A DNA stretch of 64,000 bases from Paracidovorax wautersii (GCF_900113035.1 NZ_FONX01000009.1:62001-126000); one strand, 5' to 3'. Shown: positions 29,019 through 41,634, counted from the first letter of the stretch. Numbers and translations: made by a program. Notes: generated from the sequence alone by a model not told the origin.

Positions 29019-30044
29019 ATGACTGCTGCCACCCCGCCTTCTTCCAAGCCCGCCACGCTGCACGATGTCGCCCGTGCGGCGGGCGTGTCGCTCATCACCG
29101 CCTCGCGGGCGCTGGGCCAGCCGGCCATCGTGTCGGAGGCCACGCGCGCCCGCGTGCAGGCGGCGGTCGAGGCCACGGGCTACATCCCCAACCTGCTGGC
29201 GGGCGGGCTCAAGTCGCGGCGCAGCCGCATGGTGGCGGGCATCCTGCCGGCGCTCTCGGTGTCGCAGTTCCTGCCCACGGTGCAGTCGCTGACCGTGGCG
29301 CTGCACGAGGCCGGCTACCAGCTGATGCTGGGCCAGACCTTCTACGACGCCGTGCGCGAGGACGAGGTGCTGGCCGCCATGGCCAGCCGCCAGCCCGACG
29401 GCATCGTGATGATGGGCCTGGTGCAGTCCGAGCGCTCCCGCGAGCGGCTGCAGCGCCTGGGCGTGCCGGTGGTGGAGACCTGGGACATCACCGACCGCCC
29501 GGTGGACATGGTGATCGGCTTTTCGCACCACGCGGTGGGCGCGGCGGTGGCGGACTACTTCCGCGCCCGCGGCGTCGAGCGCGTGGGCATCGCCACCGGC
29601 AGCGACCACCGCGCCCTGCAGCGGCGCGACGGCTTCGTGGCCGCCTGGGGGCGCGATGTGCCCACGGCCATCGTGCCCGCGCCCAGTTCCCTGGCGCTGG
29701 GCCGGCAGGCGCTGGGCGAGCTGCTGGCGCGGCAGCCCGGCCTGCAGGCGGTGGCCTGCAGCTCCGACATGCTGGCCCACGGCGTGCTGGTGGAGGCCGC
29801 CGCGCGCGGCCTGCGCGTGCCGCAGGACCTGGCCGTGGCGGGCTTCGGCAATGCGGAGTTCGGCGAGCACATGCTGCCTTCCATCACCACCGTGCATGTC
29901 GATGGGCCGGAAATGGGGCGGCTGGCCGCGCAGCTCATCGTGCAGCGCTGCCAGGGGCAGGTGCCCGAGCGCGCGGCTTTCGATCTGGGGTTTCGGCTGA
30001 TCGAGCGGCAGTCCACGGCCGGGGGCGCTCCGGCAGGTTCATAG
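29019..30044 (+). CDS. LacI-family transcriptional regulator (GntR-like sugar-acid type)
   Basis: 341-aa regulator. The N-terminal LacI HTH is TLHDVARAAGVSLITASRAL (about 13-32), followed by the hinge IPNLLAGGLKSRRS and a periplasmic-binding-like effector domain (VAGILPALSVSQFLPTVQSL, GIVMMGLVQSERSRERL, VPVVETWDITDRPVDMVIG). The W-D-pattern in VETWD and FSHHAVG is typical of the gluconate/GntR subgroup. ATG 29019 is used; an in-frame GTG at 29007 is possible. By position it should repress garD in response to galactarate or a downstream intermediate. Confidence 0.9.
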   Translation: MTAATPPSSKPATLHDVARAAGVSLITASRALGQPAIVSEATRARVQAAVEATGYIPNLLAGGLKSRRSRMVAGILPALSVSQFLPTVQSLTVALHEAGYQLMLGQTFYDAVREDEVLAAMASRQPDGIVMMGLVQSERSRERLQRLGVPVVETWDITDRPVDMVIGFSHHAVGAAVADYFRARGVERVGIATGSDHRALQRRDGFVAAWGRDVPTAIVPAPSSLALGRQALGELLARQPGLQAVACSSDMLAHGVLVEAAARGLRVPQDLAVAGFGNAEFGEHMLPSITTVHVDGPEMGRLAAQLIVQRCQGQVPERAAFDLGFRLIERQSTAGGAPAGS

Positions 30045-30045
30045 T

Positions 30046-30104
30046 GAAATGTGCCTGCAGCGCAGGTGGATCAAGCGCCTTCAGCTATCGTTTACATAGC
30101 AAAT
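30046..30104 (+). repeat. Dispersed repeat, copy 5
   Basis: GAAATGTGCCTGCAGCGCAGG..GATCAAGCGCCTTCAGCTATCGTTTACATAGC, one of the best-preserved copies. Located between the convergent regulator and AhpD-like genes. Confidence 0.6.
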
Positions 30105-30140
30105 GAGCGGCGGCTGCACCGCGCTGGCGGCTCTGGTGGA

Positions 30141-30731
30141 TCAGCCGGCCTTCCCGGCCTGCTTCTCGCGCGGCACGCGGCCCATCAGATAGAACTCCGG
30201 GTTCGGCGCCATGCCCGCGAAGCTCGCCATGCGGTTGGAGAGGCCGAAGAACGCCGTGATGGCGGCGATGTCCCAGGCGTCCTCGTCGTCGAATCCATGG
30301 GCGTGCAGGGCCTCGAAGTCGGTGTCGTCGATCTCGTGGCTGCGCTGGCAGACCTTCATCGCGAAGTCCAGCATGGCGCGCTGGCGCGGGGTGATGTCGG
30401 CCTTGCGGTGGTTCACCGCCACCTGGTCGGCCACGAAGGGCTTCTTCTCGTAGATGCGCAGCAGCGCGCCGTGCGCCACCACGCAGTAGAGGCACTGGTT
30501 GGCCGCGCTGGTGGCGGTGACGATCATCTCGCGGTCGCCCTTGGTCAGGCCGCCTTCCTCCTTGAGCATCAGCGCGTCGTGGTACGCGAAGAAGGCGCGC
30601 CATTCGGCCGGGCGCCGCGCGAAGGCGAGGAACACGTTGGGGATGAAGCCGGCTTTGTCCTGCACTTCGATGATGCGTGTGCGGATGTCGTCCGGCAGGG
30701 TGTTCAGGTCGGGAAAGGCGTAGCGTGGCAT
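30141..30731 (-). CDS. AhpD-like carboxymuconolactone decarboxylase / peroxidase-related protein
   Basis: 196-aa protein of the AhpD/CMD fold. The active-site CxxC is in NQCLYCVVAHGAL (about 81-93) with the family His downstream. The upstream segment LTKGDREMIVTATSAAN is typical of 'peroxidase-related enzymes', which act as thiol peroxidases or reductants. It is divergent from katG with a 253-bp gap, so both may respond to peroxide. The ATG at 30729-30731 is a clean start (MPRYAFPDLNTLP). Confidence 0.88.
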   Translation of the reverse strand: MPRYAFPDLNTLPDDIRTRIIEVQDKAGFIPNVFLAFARRPAEWRAFFAYHDALMLKEEGGLTKGDREMIVTATSAANQCLYCVVAHGALLRIYEKKPFVADQVAVNHRKADITPRQRAMLDFAMKVCQRSHEIDDTDFEALHAHGFDDEDAWDIAAITAFFGLSNRMASFAGMAPNPEFYLMGRVPREKQAGKAG

Positions 30732-30888
30732 GGGGTTATGTCTCCTGTCTTGTCGGGGCCCGGGGGCCTCGGGGTGCCGGCCGAAACGGTAGCACGGCCG
30801 TGCCGCCCGGGGTTGTGCCGCCCATCTGCCGGCAACGGGCGCTTTCTGCGGCGATCCTTTTTTCGTGACGGTTGCAGCATGGCCCTGA

Positions 30889-33213
<2,325 letters not shown>

Positions 33214-33277
33214 TGCATGCATGTGCGCACCGCTGGCCGGCCTGCCCGGCCGGCCGGTGCAGTGCCTGCCGCAAGAG

Positions 33278-33310
33278 CCCGCCTCCTGCAAGGGAGGGCG
33301 GGTTTTTCTT
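33278..33310 (+). terminator. Rho-independent terminator after katG
   Basis: Stem CCCGCCTCC/GGGAGGGCGGG with a short loop, followed by TTTTTCTTTTT, 65 bp past the katG stop. Confidence 0.88.
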
Positions 33311-33374
33311 TTTGCTGAAAGCAATCAGGGTAAGCCCTAAACTTGACGCATTGCAAAGACGTGAGGGAAAAGGT

Positions 33375-34655
33375 ATGCATTCAGACATCGTGATCGTGGG
33401 CGGCGGAGCTGGCGGGCTGGAACTGGCCGCGCGCCTGGGGCGCCGGCTCGGTGCCAAGCTGGGCCGCGAACGCGTGCTCCTGGTGGACCGCTCGCCCTTC
33501 CACATCTGGAAGCCCACCCTGCACGAAGTGGCCGCGGGCACGCTGGACGCGCACCAGGAAGGCCTTTCGTACCCCGTGCTGGCGCGGCGCAACCACTTCG
33601 GCTTCGCCATCGGTGACCTGGTGGGGCTGGACACGGCGCACAAGACCATCGAGCTGGGCGAGATCCGCAACGCCGAAGGCGAGCTGCTGGTGCCGCGCCG
33701 CACGGTGAGCTATACCCGGCTGGTGCTGGCCATCGGCAGCGGCTCCAATGCCTTCGGCACGCCGGGCATCGAACACGCCTACCTGCTGGAAAACGTGCGC
33801 GATGCGCAGCGCTTCCACACCGACTGGCTGGGCGCCTGCGCGCGGGCTTCGTTCTCGGACAGCCGCGCGCTGTCCATCGCCATCGTCGGCGCCGGTGCCA
33901 CGGGCGTGGAGCTGTCGGCCGAGCTGCTCGAAGCCCATGCCGAACTGCTGGAGAGCCTGGGCAGCAGCCAGCGCTTCCGGCTCGACATCTCCCTGGTCGA
34001 AGGCGGCGGCCGCATCCTGGGCGGCCTGCCCGAGAAGATTTCCGCGCAGGCCGAAGTCGCCCTGCGCCGCAAGCAGGTGCAGGTGCTGACCAACACCCGC
34101 GTGACCGAGATCCGCCGTGGCGCGCTGGTCACGCCGGCCGGCGAGATCCCGGCCGACCTCATCGTCTGGGCCGCCGGCATCAAGGCCGCCGACGGCAACG
34201 CCCGCCTGGGGCTGGAGGTGAACCGCCTCAACCAGTTCGTCGTGGACGACCGCCTGCGCACTTCGGCACCCGACGTGCTGGCCCTGGGCGACTGCGCTGC
34301 CTGCCCCTGGGAAGACGGCAAGACCGTGCCCGCCCGCGCGCAGGCTGCCCACCAGCAGGCCGATTACCTGGCGAACGTGCTGGGCGCGTTGCTGCGCGAG
34401 CAGGAAGTGACCGAGCCCTTCGTGTACAAGGACTTCGGCTCCCTCGTCTCGCTGGGCGACAACAAGGGCGTGGGCAACCTCATGGGCGGCCTGGGCGGGC
34501 GCAACTTCTTCGTCGAAGGGCTGATCGCCAAGTGGATGTACATCTCGCTGCACCTGAACCACCACCGAGCCATCCTGGGCACGGGCAAGACGGTGGTGCT
34601 GGCGCTGGCGCGGCTGCTGCAGAAGCGGGTTTCGGGGCGGCTCAAGCTGCATTGA
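33375..34655 (+). CDS. ndh: Type II NADH dehydrogenase (NADH:quinone oxidoreductase)
   Basis: 426-aa flavoprotein of the NDH-2 family, oxidising NADH and reducing quinone at the membrane without proton pumping. FAD motif DIVIVGGGAGGLELAARLG at the N-terminus, NADH-binding Rossmann motif AIVGAGATGVELSAEL (about 174-190), and the DNLRTSAPDVLALGDCA-type FAD-binding motif (VDDRLRTSAPDVLALGDCA). A hydrophobic C-terminus gives membrane association. ATG 33375 (MHSDIVIVGG) is preceded by GGGAAAAGG. It stands alone between the katG terminator and a convergent VOC gene. Confidence 0.93.
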   Translation: MHSDIVIVGGGAGGLELAARLGRRLGAKLGRERVLLVDRSPFHIWKPTLHEVAAGTLDAHQEGLSYPVLARRNHFGFAIGDLVGLDTAHKTIELGEIRNAEGELLVPRRTVSYTRLVLAIGSGSNAFGTPGIEHAYLLENVRDAQRFHTDWLGACARASFSDSRALSIAIVGAGATGVELSAELLEAHAELLESLGSSQRFRLDISLVEGGGRILGGLPEKISAQAEVALRRKQVQVLTNTRVTEIRRGALVTPAGEIPADLIVWAAGIKAADGNARLGLEVNRLNQFVVDDRLRTSAPDVLALGDCAACPWEDGKTVPARAQAAHQQADYLANVLGALLREQEVTEPFVYKDFGSLVSLGDNKGVGNLMGGLGGRNFFVEGLIAKWMYISLHLNHHRAILGTGKTVVLALARLLQKRVSGRLKLH

Positions 34656-34706
34656 GCCTGCAGCGAATGCGGGAGGGGCCGGCGGCCTTGCCTGCCGCTT
34701 TCCCTT

Positions 34707-35102
34707 CTACAGGTGGCTCTGGCGGTACAGGTCGCCTTCGCCCGAGCGTGCGCGCCGCCAGATCTCCGCATCGTCCAACAGCGTTTCGATGAGTTCCACG
34801 GGCACGCCCGCATCGTCGATGATGGCGACCCGGTAGCCATCGATGGGTTCGTAGGGGCCCAGCAGCAGCGTTTCGCCTTCGATCGCGGCTTGCAGGTCAT
34901 CGACCTTGAAGGCCGGATGGGGCACCGTCCTGATGAGCGGGTGCAGCGGTGAGTCGGGCGTGAATCGATGCCACTGGATGCGGAAACGGCCGCCGTTGTC
35001 CGTGGTGAACATGCCGGCCGCCTGGCTGAACTGTTCCTGTGCCCGGGGTTCCTCTGTCGGAATGCCGAGATGGTGGAACTCGTAGCGGATATGCGGCTTC
35101 AT
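34707..35102 (-). CDS. VOC-fold (glyoxalase/bleomycin resistance-like) protein
   Basis: 131-aa protein with the vicinal-oxygen-chelate pattern: starts MKPHIRYEFHHLGIPTEEP, the HHLGI being the family's first metal-ligand region, and later DDAGVPVELIETL, the final strand with the second Glu. Middle segments (FRIQWHRFTPDSPLH, PHPAFKVDDLQAAIEG) fit the beta-alpha-beta-beta-beta module. Role not identifiable. It starts 65 bp beyond the stop of the PAS-LuxR regulator gene, on the same strand. Confidence 0.8.
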   Translation of the reverse strand: MKPHIRYEFHHLGIPTEEPRAQEQFSQAAGMFTTDNGGRFRIQWHRFTPDSPLHPLIRTVPHPAFKVDDLQAAIEGETLLLGPYEPIDGYRVAIIDDAGVPVELIETLLDDAEIWRRARSGEGDLYRQSHL

Positions 35103-35167
35103 GTCTGTCGTTCTTTCAGGGCCCGTTGACGCGCTTTCGCTGGGCGAGGGAGCCTCCTGGCTGCCTG

Positions 35168-35713
35168 TCAGCCCGCCAGCAGCTTCTGCACCAGATCGCC
35201 CGCCGTCGAGGCGCTGTATTTGCGCATCAGCCGCGCGCGGTAGATCTCCACCGTGCGGTGGCTGATCTCCAGCGCCCGGCCGATCTCCTTGGAGGTCATG
35301 CCGTCCAGCAGGCGGGCGGCCACCTCGCGCTCGCGGCCCGTGAGCTCGGCCTTGACCGGGCGCTGCGCGCTCAGGTCCTCGAAGCTCCAGATGCCCGATT
35401 CGTGCGGCGCCTCGCGGTTGATCGCGCGGCCCGATACGTGGCACCAGAACACTTCGCCGTTGGCGCGCTTCATGATGCGGTTGTCGGCGTAGTGGCCCCG
35501 GGCGTTCAGGATGGGCTCCATGCGCTTGCCCAGCCGCTCGTATTCGTCGGCACTGGGGTAGAGAATGCGGAAGGACTGTCCGATCAGCACCTCGCGCGAG
35601 GCGCCGAACATCTCGCAGACATGGCGGTTGCAGTCCACCATGGTGCGATGGCGCGAGATGACCAGCCCGACGGGGGCCATGTCGAACGCGAGGCGGTAAT
35701 CGGCGGTATCCAT
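35168..35713 (-). CDS. PAS domain LuxR-family transcriptional regulator
   Basis: 181-aa one-component regulator: PAS domain at about 1-110 (MDTADYRLAFDMAPVGLVIS...FWCHVSGRAIN) and LuxR-type HTH at about 122-180 (ELTGREREVAARLLDGMTSKEIGRALEISHRTVEIYRARLMRKY). No receiver domain is present, so the PAS module likely senses the signal directly. Divergent from the CoA-transferase operon, with a clear inverted-repeat operator 18 bp from its start. It probably activates those genes and/or itself. VOC gene 34707-35102 is a likely operon partner. Confidence 0.93.
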   Translation of the reverse strand: MDTADYRLAFDMAPVGLVISRHRTMVDCNRHVCEMFGASREVLIGQSFRILYPSADEYERLGKRMEPILNARGHYADNRIMKRANGEVFWCHVSGRAINREAPHESGIWSFEDLSAQRPVKAELTGREREVAARLLDGMTSKEIGRALEISHRTVEIYRARLMRKYSASTAGDLVQKLLAG

Positions 35714-35730
35714 GAAAGTCTTTAGGGAGA

Positions 35731-35752
35731 ACTACGTAGTAATGTACGTAGT
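35731..35752. promoter_or_regulatory. Inverted-repeat operator between PAS-LuxR gene and CoA-transferase operon
   Basis: ACTACGTA-N6-TACGTAGT, a perfect 8+8 bp inverted repeat, followed by a third half-like ATCGTAG. It is placed exactly in the divergent promoter region; spacing and TACGTA cores suit a LuxR/NarL-type dimer. Confidence 0.8.
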
Positions 35753-35794
35753 ATCGTAGCGTTCATCCATCCTGTCTCGATGAGGAGTCTTTCA

Positions 35795-36601
35795 GTGAAC
35801 AAGCTATTTCCTTCGGCAGACGCGGCGCTCAAGGGCGTCGTGGCCGATGGCCAGATGCTGGCCGTCGGAGGTTTCGGGCTGTGCGGCATTCCGGAGGCGC
35901 TGATCGACGCATTGCGCGATTCCGGCGCCAAGGACCTCACGGTCATCTCCAACAACGCGGGCGTCGATGACTTCGGCCTGGGCAAGCTGCTGCGCACGCG
36001 GCAGATCAAGAAGATGATCTCCTCCTACGTGGGCGAGAACAAGGAGTTCGAGCGCCAGTACCTGGCCGGCGAACTGGAGCTGGAATTCACGCCCCAGGGC
36101 ACGCTGGCCGAGAAGCTGCGTGCGGGCGGCGCGGGCATTCCGGCCTTCTTCACCAAGACCGGCGTGGGCACCATCGTGGCCGAGGGCAAGGAGCTGCGCG
36201 AATTCGATGGCGAGACCTACGTGATGGAGCGCGCCCTGGTGCCCGACGTGTCGCTGGTCAAGGCGCACCGGGCCGACAAGTCGGGCAACCTGCAGTTCCG
36301 CCTCACGGCGCGCAACTTCAACCCGGCGGCGGCCACGGCCGGCAAGCTCTGCATCGTCGAGGTGGAGGAGGTCGTCGAGGTCGGCGAGATCGCCCCTGAC
36401 GACGTGCACCTGCCCGGCATCTACGTTCATCGCATCGTCCACAACCCGACGCCCGAAAAGCGCATCGAGAAACGCACCGTGAGCGCAGCCGCGCCGGTCG
36501 ATGTGGTGGCCGCTAAGGTCGAGGCCCAGGCCGTCATCGCCCAGGCCGCCGCCTCCGCCGAAGCCCCTGCGGTGCCCGCCAACAAGAAAGAAGGAGCCTG
36601 A
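35795..36601 (+). CDS. 3-oxoacid CoA-transferase subunit A
   Basis: 268-aa A subunit of a two-subunit 3-oxoacid CoA-transferase (ScoA/AtoD type), which activates acetoacetate or similar acids with succinyl-CoA. Core motifs are [52 protein letters not shown] and [11 protein letters not shown]-type ([25 protein letters not shown]). I prefer the GTG at 35795 ([12 protein letters not shown]) because GAGGAG lies at the right distance; an ATG at 35780 is in frame but inside that ribosome-binding site. The C-terminal Ala-rich tail is longer than usual. It is one base from the B subunit start. Confidence 0.92.
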   Translation: MNKLFPSADAALKGVVADGQMLAVGGFGLCGIPEALIDALRDSGAKDLTVISNNAGVDDFGLGKLLRTRQIKKMISSYVGENKEFERQYLAGELELEFTPQGTLAEKLRAGGAGIPAFFTKTGVGTIVAEGKELREFDGETYVMERALVPDVSLVKAHRADKSGNLQFRLTARNFNPAAATAGKLCIVEVEEVVEVGEIAPDDVHLPGIYVHRIVHNPTPEKRIEKRTVSAAAPVDVVAAKVEAQAVIAQAAASAEAPAVPANKKEGA

Positions 36602-36602
36602 C

Positions 36603-37241
36603 ATGCCCTGGACCCAAGACCAGATGGCCGCGCGTGCGGCGCAGGAGCTGGAAGACGGCTTCTACGTGAACCTCGGCATCGGCATTCCCACCCTGGTGGC
36701 CAACCACACGGGCGACAAGGAAGTGTGGCTGCAGTCCGAGAACGGCATGCTGGGCATCGGCCCGTTCCCCACCGAAGACGCGGTGGATGCCGACCTCATC
36801 AACGCCGGCAAGCAGACGGTGACGACCATCCCGGGCTCGTCCATCTTCGGCAGCGACCAGTCGTTCGCCATGATCCGCGGCGGCAAGATCAACCTGTCCA
36901 TCCTGGGCGCCATGCAGGTCAGCGAAAAGGGCGACCTCGCCAACTGGATGATCCCCGGCAAGATGGTCAAGGGCATGGGTGGCGCCATGGACCTGGTGGC
37001 CGGCGTCAAGCGCGTGATCGTGCTCATGGAGCACGTCGCGAAGAAGAAGGACGGCACCGAGGACCTGAAGATCCTGCCCGCCTGCACGCTGCCCCTGACG
37101 GGCGTGGGCGTGGTGGACCGCATCATCACCGACCTGGCCGTGATGGACATCACGCCCGAAGGACTGAAGCTGGTGGAGCTGGCGCCCGACGTGAGCTTCG
37201 AGGCCGTGCAGGCCAAGACGGGCGTGCCGCTGATCCGCTGA
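36603..37241 (+). CDS. 3-oxoacid CoA-transferase subunit B
   Basis: 212-aa B subunit carrying the catalytic Glu in [11 protein letters not shown] (about 40-50). It also has [47 protein letters not shown] and the closing [19 protein letters not shown]. With the A subunit it forms the active heterotetramer that transfers CoA from succinyl-CoA to a 3-oxo acid. ATG 36603 directly follows the A-subunit stop. A bidirectional terminator hairpin lies downstream. The operon is governed by the PAS-LuxR operator upstream. Confidence 0.94.
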   Translation: MPWTQDQMAARAAQELEDGFYVNLGIGIPTLVANHTGDKEVWLQSENGMLGIGPFPTEDAVDADLINAGKQTVTTIPGSSIFGSDQSFAMIRGGKINLSILGAMQVSEKGDLANWMIPGKMVKGMGGAMDLVAGVKRVIVLMEHVAKKKDGTEDLKILPACTLPLTGVGVVDRIITDLAVMDITPEGLKLVELAPDVSFEAVQAKTGVPLIR

Positions 37242-37270
37242 GTCTTTCGGCGCCTTGCGCCCCAAGCACA

Positions 37271-37297
37271 AAAAAGCCCGGCATCACCGGGCTTTTG
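37271..37297. terminator. Bidirectional terminator hairpin
   Basis: AAAAAGCCCGG-CATCA-CCGGGCTTTT, a 7+ bp GC stem with A/T tracts on both sides, between the CoA-transferase B stop and the convergent periplasmic glucan gene. Confidence 0.88.
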
Positions 37298-37321
37298 GCT
37301 TTGGGGCTGTCGCTCCTGCTC

Positions 37322-38980
37322 TCAGGGGGTGGTGGCGGCCTTGTCCGGCGCTCCCGGCGCCGGTGGCTGCGTGAGCGTCTGCGGTTGCGCGGGCGCGGGT
37401 GGGTTGGCCGGAATCTGGTAGCTCCAGGTCTCGCTGACGGCCTTGTCGCCCTGCATCAGCGTGGCGCGCATCTCCACCGGCAGGGCCGGGTTCTTCACCC
37501 GCACGCGCACCGTCACGCGCCAGCCCTGGATGGCTGGGTTGCGTTGCAGGCTCACGCCCAGCAGGTCGGCGTTGCTGTCCACGCTGACCTGGGGCGTGAT
37601 GGCCGTGCCTTCCGGCAGTTGGGCCACGGCGGGGCCTTCGAAGTCGATCAGGAAGGCGCTGGCGCCGTCGGGCTTGCGGATCAGGTTGGCCTGCAGCTCC
37701 TCGCTTTCGGTGTGCAGGGTCTGCCTGACCCAGGCGTTGTCGGCGCCGTGCAGCGCGGGCTCGTCCGTCGTCCAGTGCATGCGGTAGGCGAACTGCAGCA
37801 TGTCGCCGCGGCGGGCCGGCGCGTCGGGCGTCCAGAAAGCGGCGATGTTGTCGTTGGTCTCGTCGGGCGTGGGGATCTCCATCAGCGTCACATGGCCCTT
37901 GCCCCAGTTGCCCTGGGGCTCGATCCAGGCGCTGGGGCGCAGGTCGTAGCGGTCCTTGAGGTCTTCGTAGCGGGAGAACTCGCGCCCGCGCTGCAAGAGG
38001 CCGAAGCCCTTGGGGTTGTCCACCTCGAAGGAGCTGATCGCCAGCTGGCGCGGGTTGTTCAGCGGGCGCCAGATCCATTCGCCCGTGCCGGTGCGGATGG
38101 CGAGGCCGTTGGAGTCGTGGATGGCCGGGCGGAAGTTGCCGCGCTTGAGTTCGGACTGCTGGTTGGGGCCGTAGAGGAACATGCTGGTCAGCGGCGCGAT
38201 GCCCAGCGTCCTGACGTCGCCGCGCAGGAAGATGTTGGCCTGCACGTCCACCACCGCATCCTTGCCGCCGGGCACCACGGTGAAGCGGTAGGCACCGGTG
38301 GCGCGCGGCGAGTCGAGCAGGGCGTAGATGACCAGCTGGCGGTCCTGCGCAGCGGGGCGCTGGATCCAGAACTCGCGGAAGTTGGGGAACTCCTCGCCGC
38401 CCGGTGGCGCCGTGTCGATCGCCAGCCCGCGGCTGGACAGGCCGTACACCTGGCCCTTGCCGATCACGCGGAAGTAGCTCGCGCCCAGGAAGCTCACGAT
38501 CTCGTCGAGCTTGCCGGGCTGGTTGATGGGGTAGAGCACGCGAAAGCCCGCGTAGCCCAGGTTGCTGGTGGCGCTGCGGTCGAAGTTCAGGTCGCCGAAG
38601 TCGAAGCGCCCGGCGTCGTAGCGGATCTCCTGCACGCCTTCGGGCGTGATCTCGTTGATGCGCACCGGGGCGTTGAACTGCATGCCCTGGTGGTAGAAGC
38701 TCAGGCGGAACGGCGTGGGCTGGTCGCGCCACTCGAAGCGGTCCGCGCGCGGCTGCATCTTCTGGTAGTCGGCGAACTGCATGCCGCTGAAGACGGGCGG
38801 CAGGTTGTTCGCCGGGGCCACGTAGGGCTTTTCCATCAGGTCGCGGGCCTGGCGGGTGACGTCGGCGAGCGAGAACGTCTGCGCCTGGCCCGCAGCGGGC
38901 AGGCAGAGCAGGGTGGCGAGACCGGCGAGGGCCAGGAGCGATCGGGCGCGCAGGCGTGCGGCGGCAAACAACAGGGTCAT
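37322..38980 (-). CDS. Periplasmic glucan biosynthesis protein (OpgG/OpgD family)
   Basis: 552-aa periplasmic protein required for osmoregulated periplasmic glucan synthesis. It has a signal peptide ([20 protein letters not shown]...GQAQ) and the OpgG core: [69 protein letters not shown] and [11 protein letters not shown]. The Pro-rich C-terminal tail is extra. The usual partner opgH (glucosyltransferase) is not adjacent, so it may be OpgD-like; no obvious twin-arginine motif is visible. The ATG at 38978-38980 starts the signal peptide. Divergent from a beta-glucosidase gene. Confidence 0.92.
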   Translation of the reverse strand: MTLLFAAARLRARSLLALAGLATLLCLPAAGQAQTFSLADVTRQARDLMEKPYVAPANNLPPVFSGMQFADYQKMQPRADRFEWRDQPTPFRLSFYHQGMQFNAPVRINEITPEGVQEIRYDAGRFDFGDLNFDRSATSNLGYAGFRVLYPINQPGKLDEIVSFLGASYFRVIGKGQVYGLSSRGLAIDTAPPGGEEFPNFREFWIQRPAAQDRQLVIYALLDSPRATGAYRFTVVPGGKDAVVDVQANIFLRGDVRTLGIAPLTSMFLYGPNQQSELKRGNFRPAIHDSNGLAIRTGTGEWIWRPLNNPRQLAISSFEVDNPKGFGLLQRGREFSRYEDLKDRYDLRPSAWIEPQGNWGKGHVTLMEIPTPDETNDNIAAFWTPDAPARRGDMLQFAYRMHWTTDEPALHGADNAWVRQTLHTESEELQANLIRKPDGASAFLIDFEGPAVAQLPEGTAITPQVSVDSNADLLGVSLQRNPAIQGWRVTVRVRVKNPALPVEMRATLMQGDKAVSETWSYQIPANPPAPAQPQTLTQPPAPGAPDKAATTP

Positions 38981-39336
38981 GGGCAGGGACGGTAGTTCAG
39001 TGGACAGGCTGCGGCGTGACGGAGCGTAACGCGGCGGCGCGGCGCCAGGCGCCTGCTCCGGCCAGGGGCGGCGCCCTCGGCGCCGGTGCGTGGCGCGTGC
39101 GATGGAGCCGAAGCAAGCTTCCTGCCGGGCCCCGGCATGTTGCGGCATGCAACAGTTCGGGGGCCGGGTTCGGGCGCGGAACGCGGACTTGAGCTTAGCA
39201 TTCGCCACCCGCCGTGCCGCCTTGTGTCTGGCCGGCCGCATGCCCTGGCATGCAAAGCCCCGGTGGCCGATCGCCCGCACGTTCCCCGAGCGCGGCGAGC
39301 CCGCACCACCCGCGCCAACCATCCGAAAGTGACTGA
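38981..39336. other. 356-bp divergent intergenic region (opgG-like / bglX-like)
   Basis: No gene. High-GC sequence that should hold both divergent promoters; I could not pick convincing -35/-10 pairs or a clear operator. Open frames here are extensions or antisense shadows. Confidence 0.5.
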
Positions 39337-41634
39337 ATGAAGCAATCGTGGATTCTTGTGCTGTCCGCTGCGCTGGCGGCCCCCGCCGCCTGGGCGCAGG
39401 CGCCGCAGCCGAACCCCGCAGAGGCGAAGAAGACCTTCGTGGCCGACCTGGTCGGCCGCATGACCCTGGAAGAGAAGATCGGCCAGCTGCGCCTGATCAG
39501 CATCGGCCCGGACATGCCCATCGCGCAGCTGGCCGACGAGATCACCGCCGGCCACGTGGGCGGCACCTTCAATTCGGTGAACCGCCCCGACAACCGCCGC
39601 CTGCAGGATGCGGCCATGAAGACGCGGCTGAAGATCCCGATGTTCTTCGCCTACGACGTCATCCACGGCCACCGCACCACCTTCCCGATCGGCCTGGGCC
39701 TGGCGTCCACCTGGGACATGGCTTCCGTGGAGCGCATGGCGCGCACGGCCGCGCGGGAGGCTGCGGCCGATTCGATCGACATGACCTTCGCGCCCATGGT
39801 GGACATCTCGCGCGACCCGCGCTGGGGCCGCACCTCCGAGGGCTTCGGCGAAGACCCGTACCTGGTGTCGCAGATCGCCCGGGCCACGGTGCAGGGCTTC
39901 CAGGGCCCGCAGCGGCCGCTGGCGGCGGACCGCATCATGGCGAGCGTCAAGCACTTCGCGCTCTACGGCGCGGTGGAAGGCGGGCGCGACTACAACGCCG
40001 TGGACATGAGCCCGATGCGCATGTACCAGGACTACCTGCCGCCCTACAAGGCCGCGATCGACGCGGGCGCGGGCGGCGTGATGGTGGCGCTGAACTCCAT
40101 CAACGGCGTGCCGGCCACCTCCAACACCTGGCTGATGCAGGACCTGCTGCGCCGCGACTGGGGTTTCAAGGGCGTGACGGTGAGCGACCACGGCGCCATC
40201 GTCGAGCTGACGCGCCACGGCGTGGCCCGCGACGAACGCGAGGCCGCCAAGCTCGCCATCCGCGCCGGCATCGACATGAGCATGGCCGACTCGGTGTACT
40301 GGAAGGAACTGCCCGGCCTGGTGCGCTCCGGCGAAGTGCCGATGCAGCAGATCGACAACGCGGTGACCGAGGTGCTCGGCGCCAAGTACGACATGGGCCT
40401 TTTCAAGAACCCCTACCTGCGCATCGGCGCGGCCAAGGACGATCCGGCGGACCTCAAGGCCGACAGCCGCCTCGACCGGCCGGCCGCGCGCGAGGTGGCG
40501 CGCCAGTCGCTGGTGCTGCTGGAAAACCGCAACGGCACGCTGCCGCTTTCCAGGAAGGCCTCCATCGCCCTGGTCGGCCCGCTGGCCGATGCGCCGATCG
40601 ACATGCTGGGCAGCTGGTCCGCGGCCGGCTACGACAAGCTGGCCGTCACCCTGCGCGCCGGGCTGAACGCCGCCATCGGCCAGGGCGGGCGGGTGACGTA
40701 TGCGCGGGGTGCCAACATCACCGGCGACGAAGCCATCGTCAAGTACCTGAACTTCCTCAACTGGGATGCGCCCGAGGTCACGCAGGACCCGCGCACGCCG
40801 GCCGAGATGATCCAGGAGGCCGTGCGCGTGGCGCAGCAGTCCGACGTGATCGTGGCCGCCGTGGGCGAGGCGCGCGGCATGTCGCACGAGTCGTCGAGCC
40901 GCACCAGCCTGGACCTGCCACAGAGCCAGCGCGACCTGATCACCGCCCTCAAGGCCACCGGCAAGCCGCTGGTGCTGGTGCTGATGAACGGCCGCCCGCT
41001 GGCGCTGCAGCGCGAGCAGAAGGAGGCCGATGCGATCCTGGAGACCTGGTACGCCGGAACCGAGGGCGGCAACGCCATCAGCGACGTGCTCTTCGGCGAC
41101 TACAACCCCTCGGGCAAGCTGCCGATCTCGTTCCCGCGCTCGGTGGGCCAGATCCCCACCTACTACAACCATGCGCGCCTGGGCCGCCCGTTCACCGAGG
41201 GCAAGCCGGGCAACTACACCTCGCAGTACTTCGAGGAAGTGACCGGCCCGCTCTATCCCTTCGGCTACGGCCTGAGCTACACCGACTTCGCGCTGTCCGA
41301 CGTCGTGCTCTCCAGCCCCACGATGGAACGCGGCGGGCAGATCGAGGCCGCGGTGACGGTCAGGAACACCGGCCGGCGCGCGGGCGAGACCGTGGTGCAG
41401 CTCTACATCCAGGACGTGGCCGCCTCGGTGGTACGCCCGGTCAAGGAACTCAAGGGCTTTCGCAAGCTGATGCTGCAGCCGGGCGAGGAGCGCGTGCTGC
41501 GCTTCCCGATCACCGAAGAGCAGCTGAAGTTCTTCAACGCCCGCCTGGAGCATGTGGCCGAGCCGGGCCGCTTCAACGTGCAGATCGGCCTTGACTCGCA
41601 AGCGGTGCGGGAGCAGGGCTTCGAGCTGCGCTGA
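39337..41634 (+). CDS. bglX: Periplasmic beta-glucosidase, glycoside hydrolase family 3
   Basis: 765-aa GH3 enzyme with a signal peptide ([20 protein letters not shown]). N-terminal GH3 barrel: [38 protein letters not shown], the [15 protein letters not shown] motif and the nucleophile Asp in [11 protein letters not shown]. The GH3 C-terminal domain follows ([47 protein letters not shown]), then a fibronectin III-like domain ([29 protein letters not shown]). It hydrolyses beta-linked glucosides in the periplasm. Divergence from the glucan protein gene hints at glucan turnover, but that is inference. Confidence 0.95.
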   Translation: MKQSWILVLSAALAAPAAWAQAPQPNPAEAKKTFVADLVGRMTLEEKIGQLRLISIGPDMPIAQLADEITAGHVGGTFNSVNRPDNRRLQDAAMKTRLKIPMFFAYDVIHGHRTTFPIGLGLASTWDMASVERMARTAAREAAADSIDMTFAPMVDISRDPRWGRTSEGFGEDPYLVSQIARATVQGFQGPQRPLAADRIMASVKHFALYGAVEGGRDYNAVDMSPMRMYQDYLPPYKAAIDAGAGGVMVALNSINGVPATSNTWLMQDLLRRDWGFKGVTVSDHGAIVELTRHGVARDEREAAKLAIRAGIDMSMADSVYWKELPGLVRSGEVPMQQIDNAVTEVLGAKYDMGLFKNPYLRIGAAKDDPADLKADSRLDRPAAREVARQSLVLLENRNGTLPLSRKASIALVGPLADAPIDMLGSWSAAGYDKLAVTLRAGLNAAIGQGGRVTYARGANITGDEAIVKYLNFLNWDAPEVTQDPRTPAEMIQEAVRVAQQSDVIVAAVGEARGMSHESSSRTSLDLPQSQRDLITALKATGKPLVLVLMNGRPLALQREQKEADAILETWYAGTEGGNAISDVLFGDYNPSGKLPISFPRSVGQIPTYYNHARLGRPFTEGKPGNYTSQYFEEVTGPLYPFGYGLSYTDFALSDVVLSSPTMERGGQIEAAVTVRNTGRRAGETVVQLYIQDVAASVVRPVKELKGFRKLMLQPGEERVLRFPITEEQLKFFNARLEHVAEPGRFNVQIGLDSQAVREQGFELR

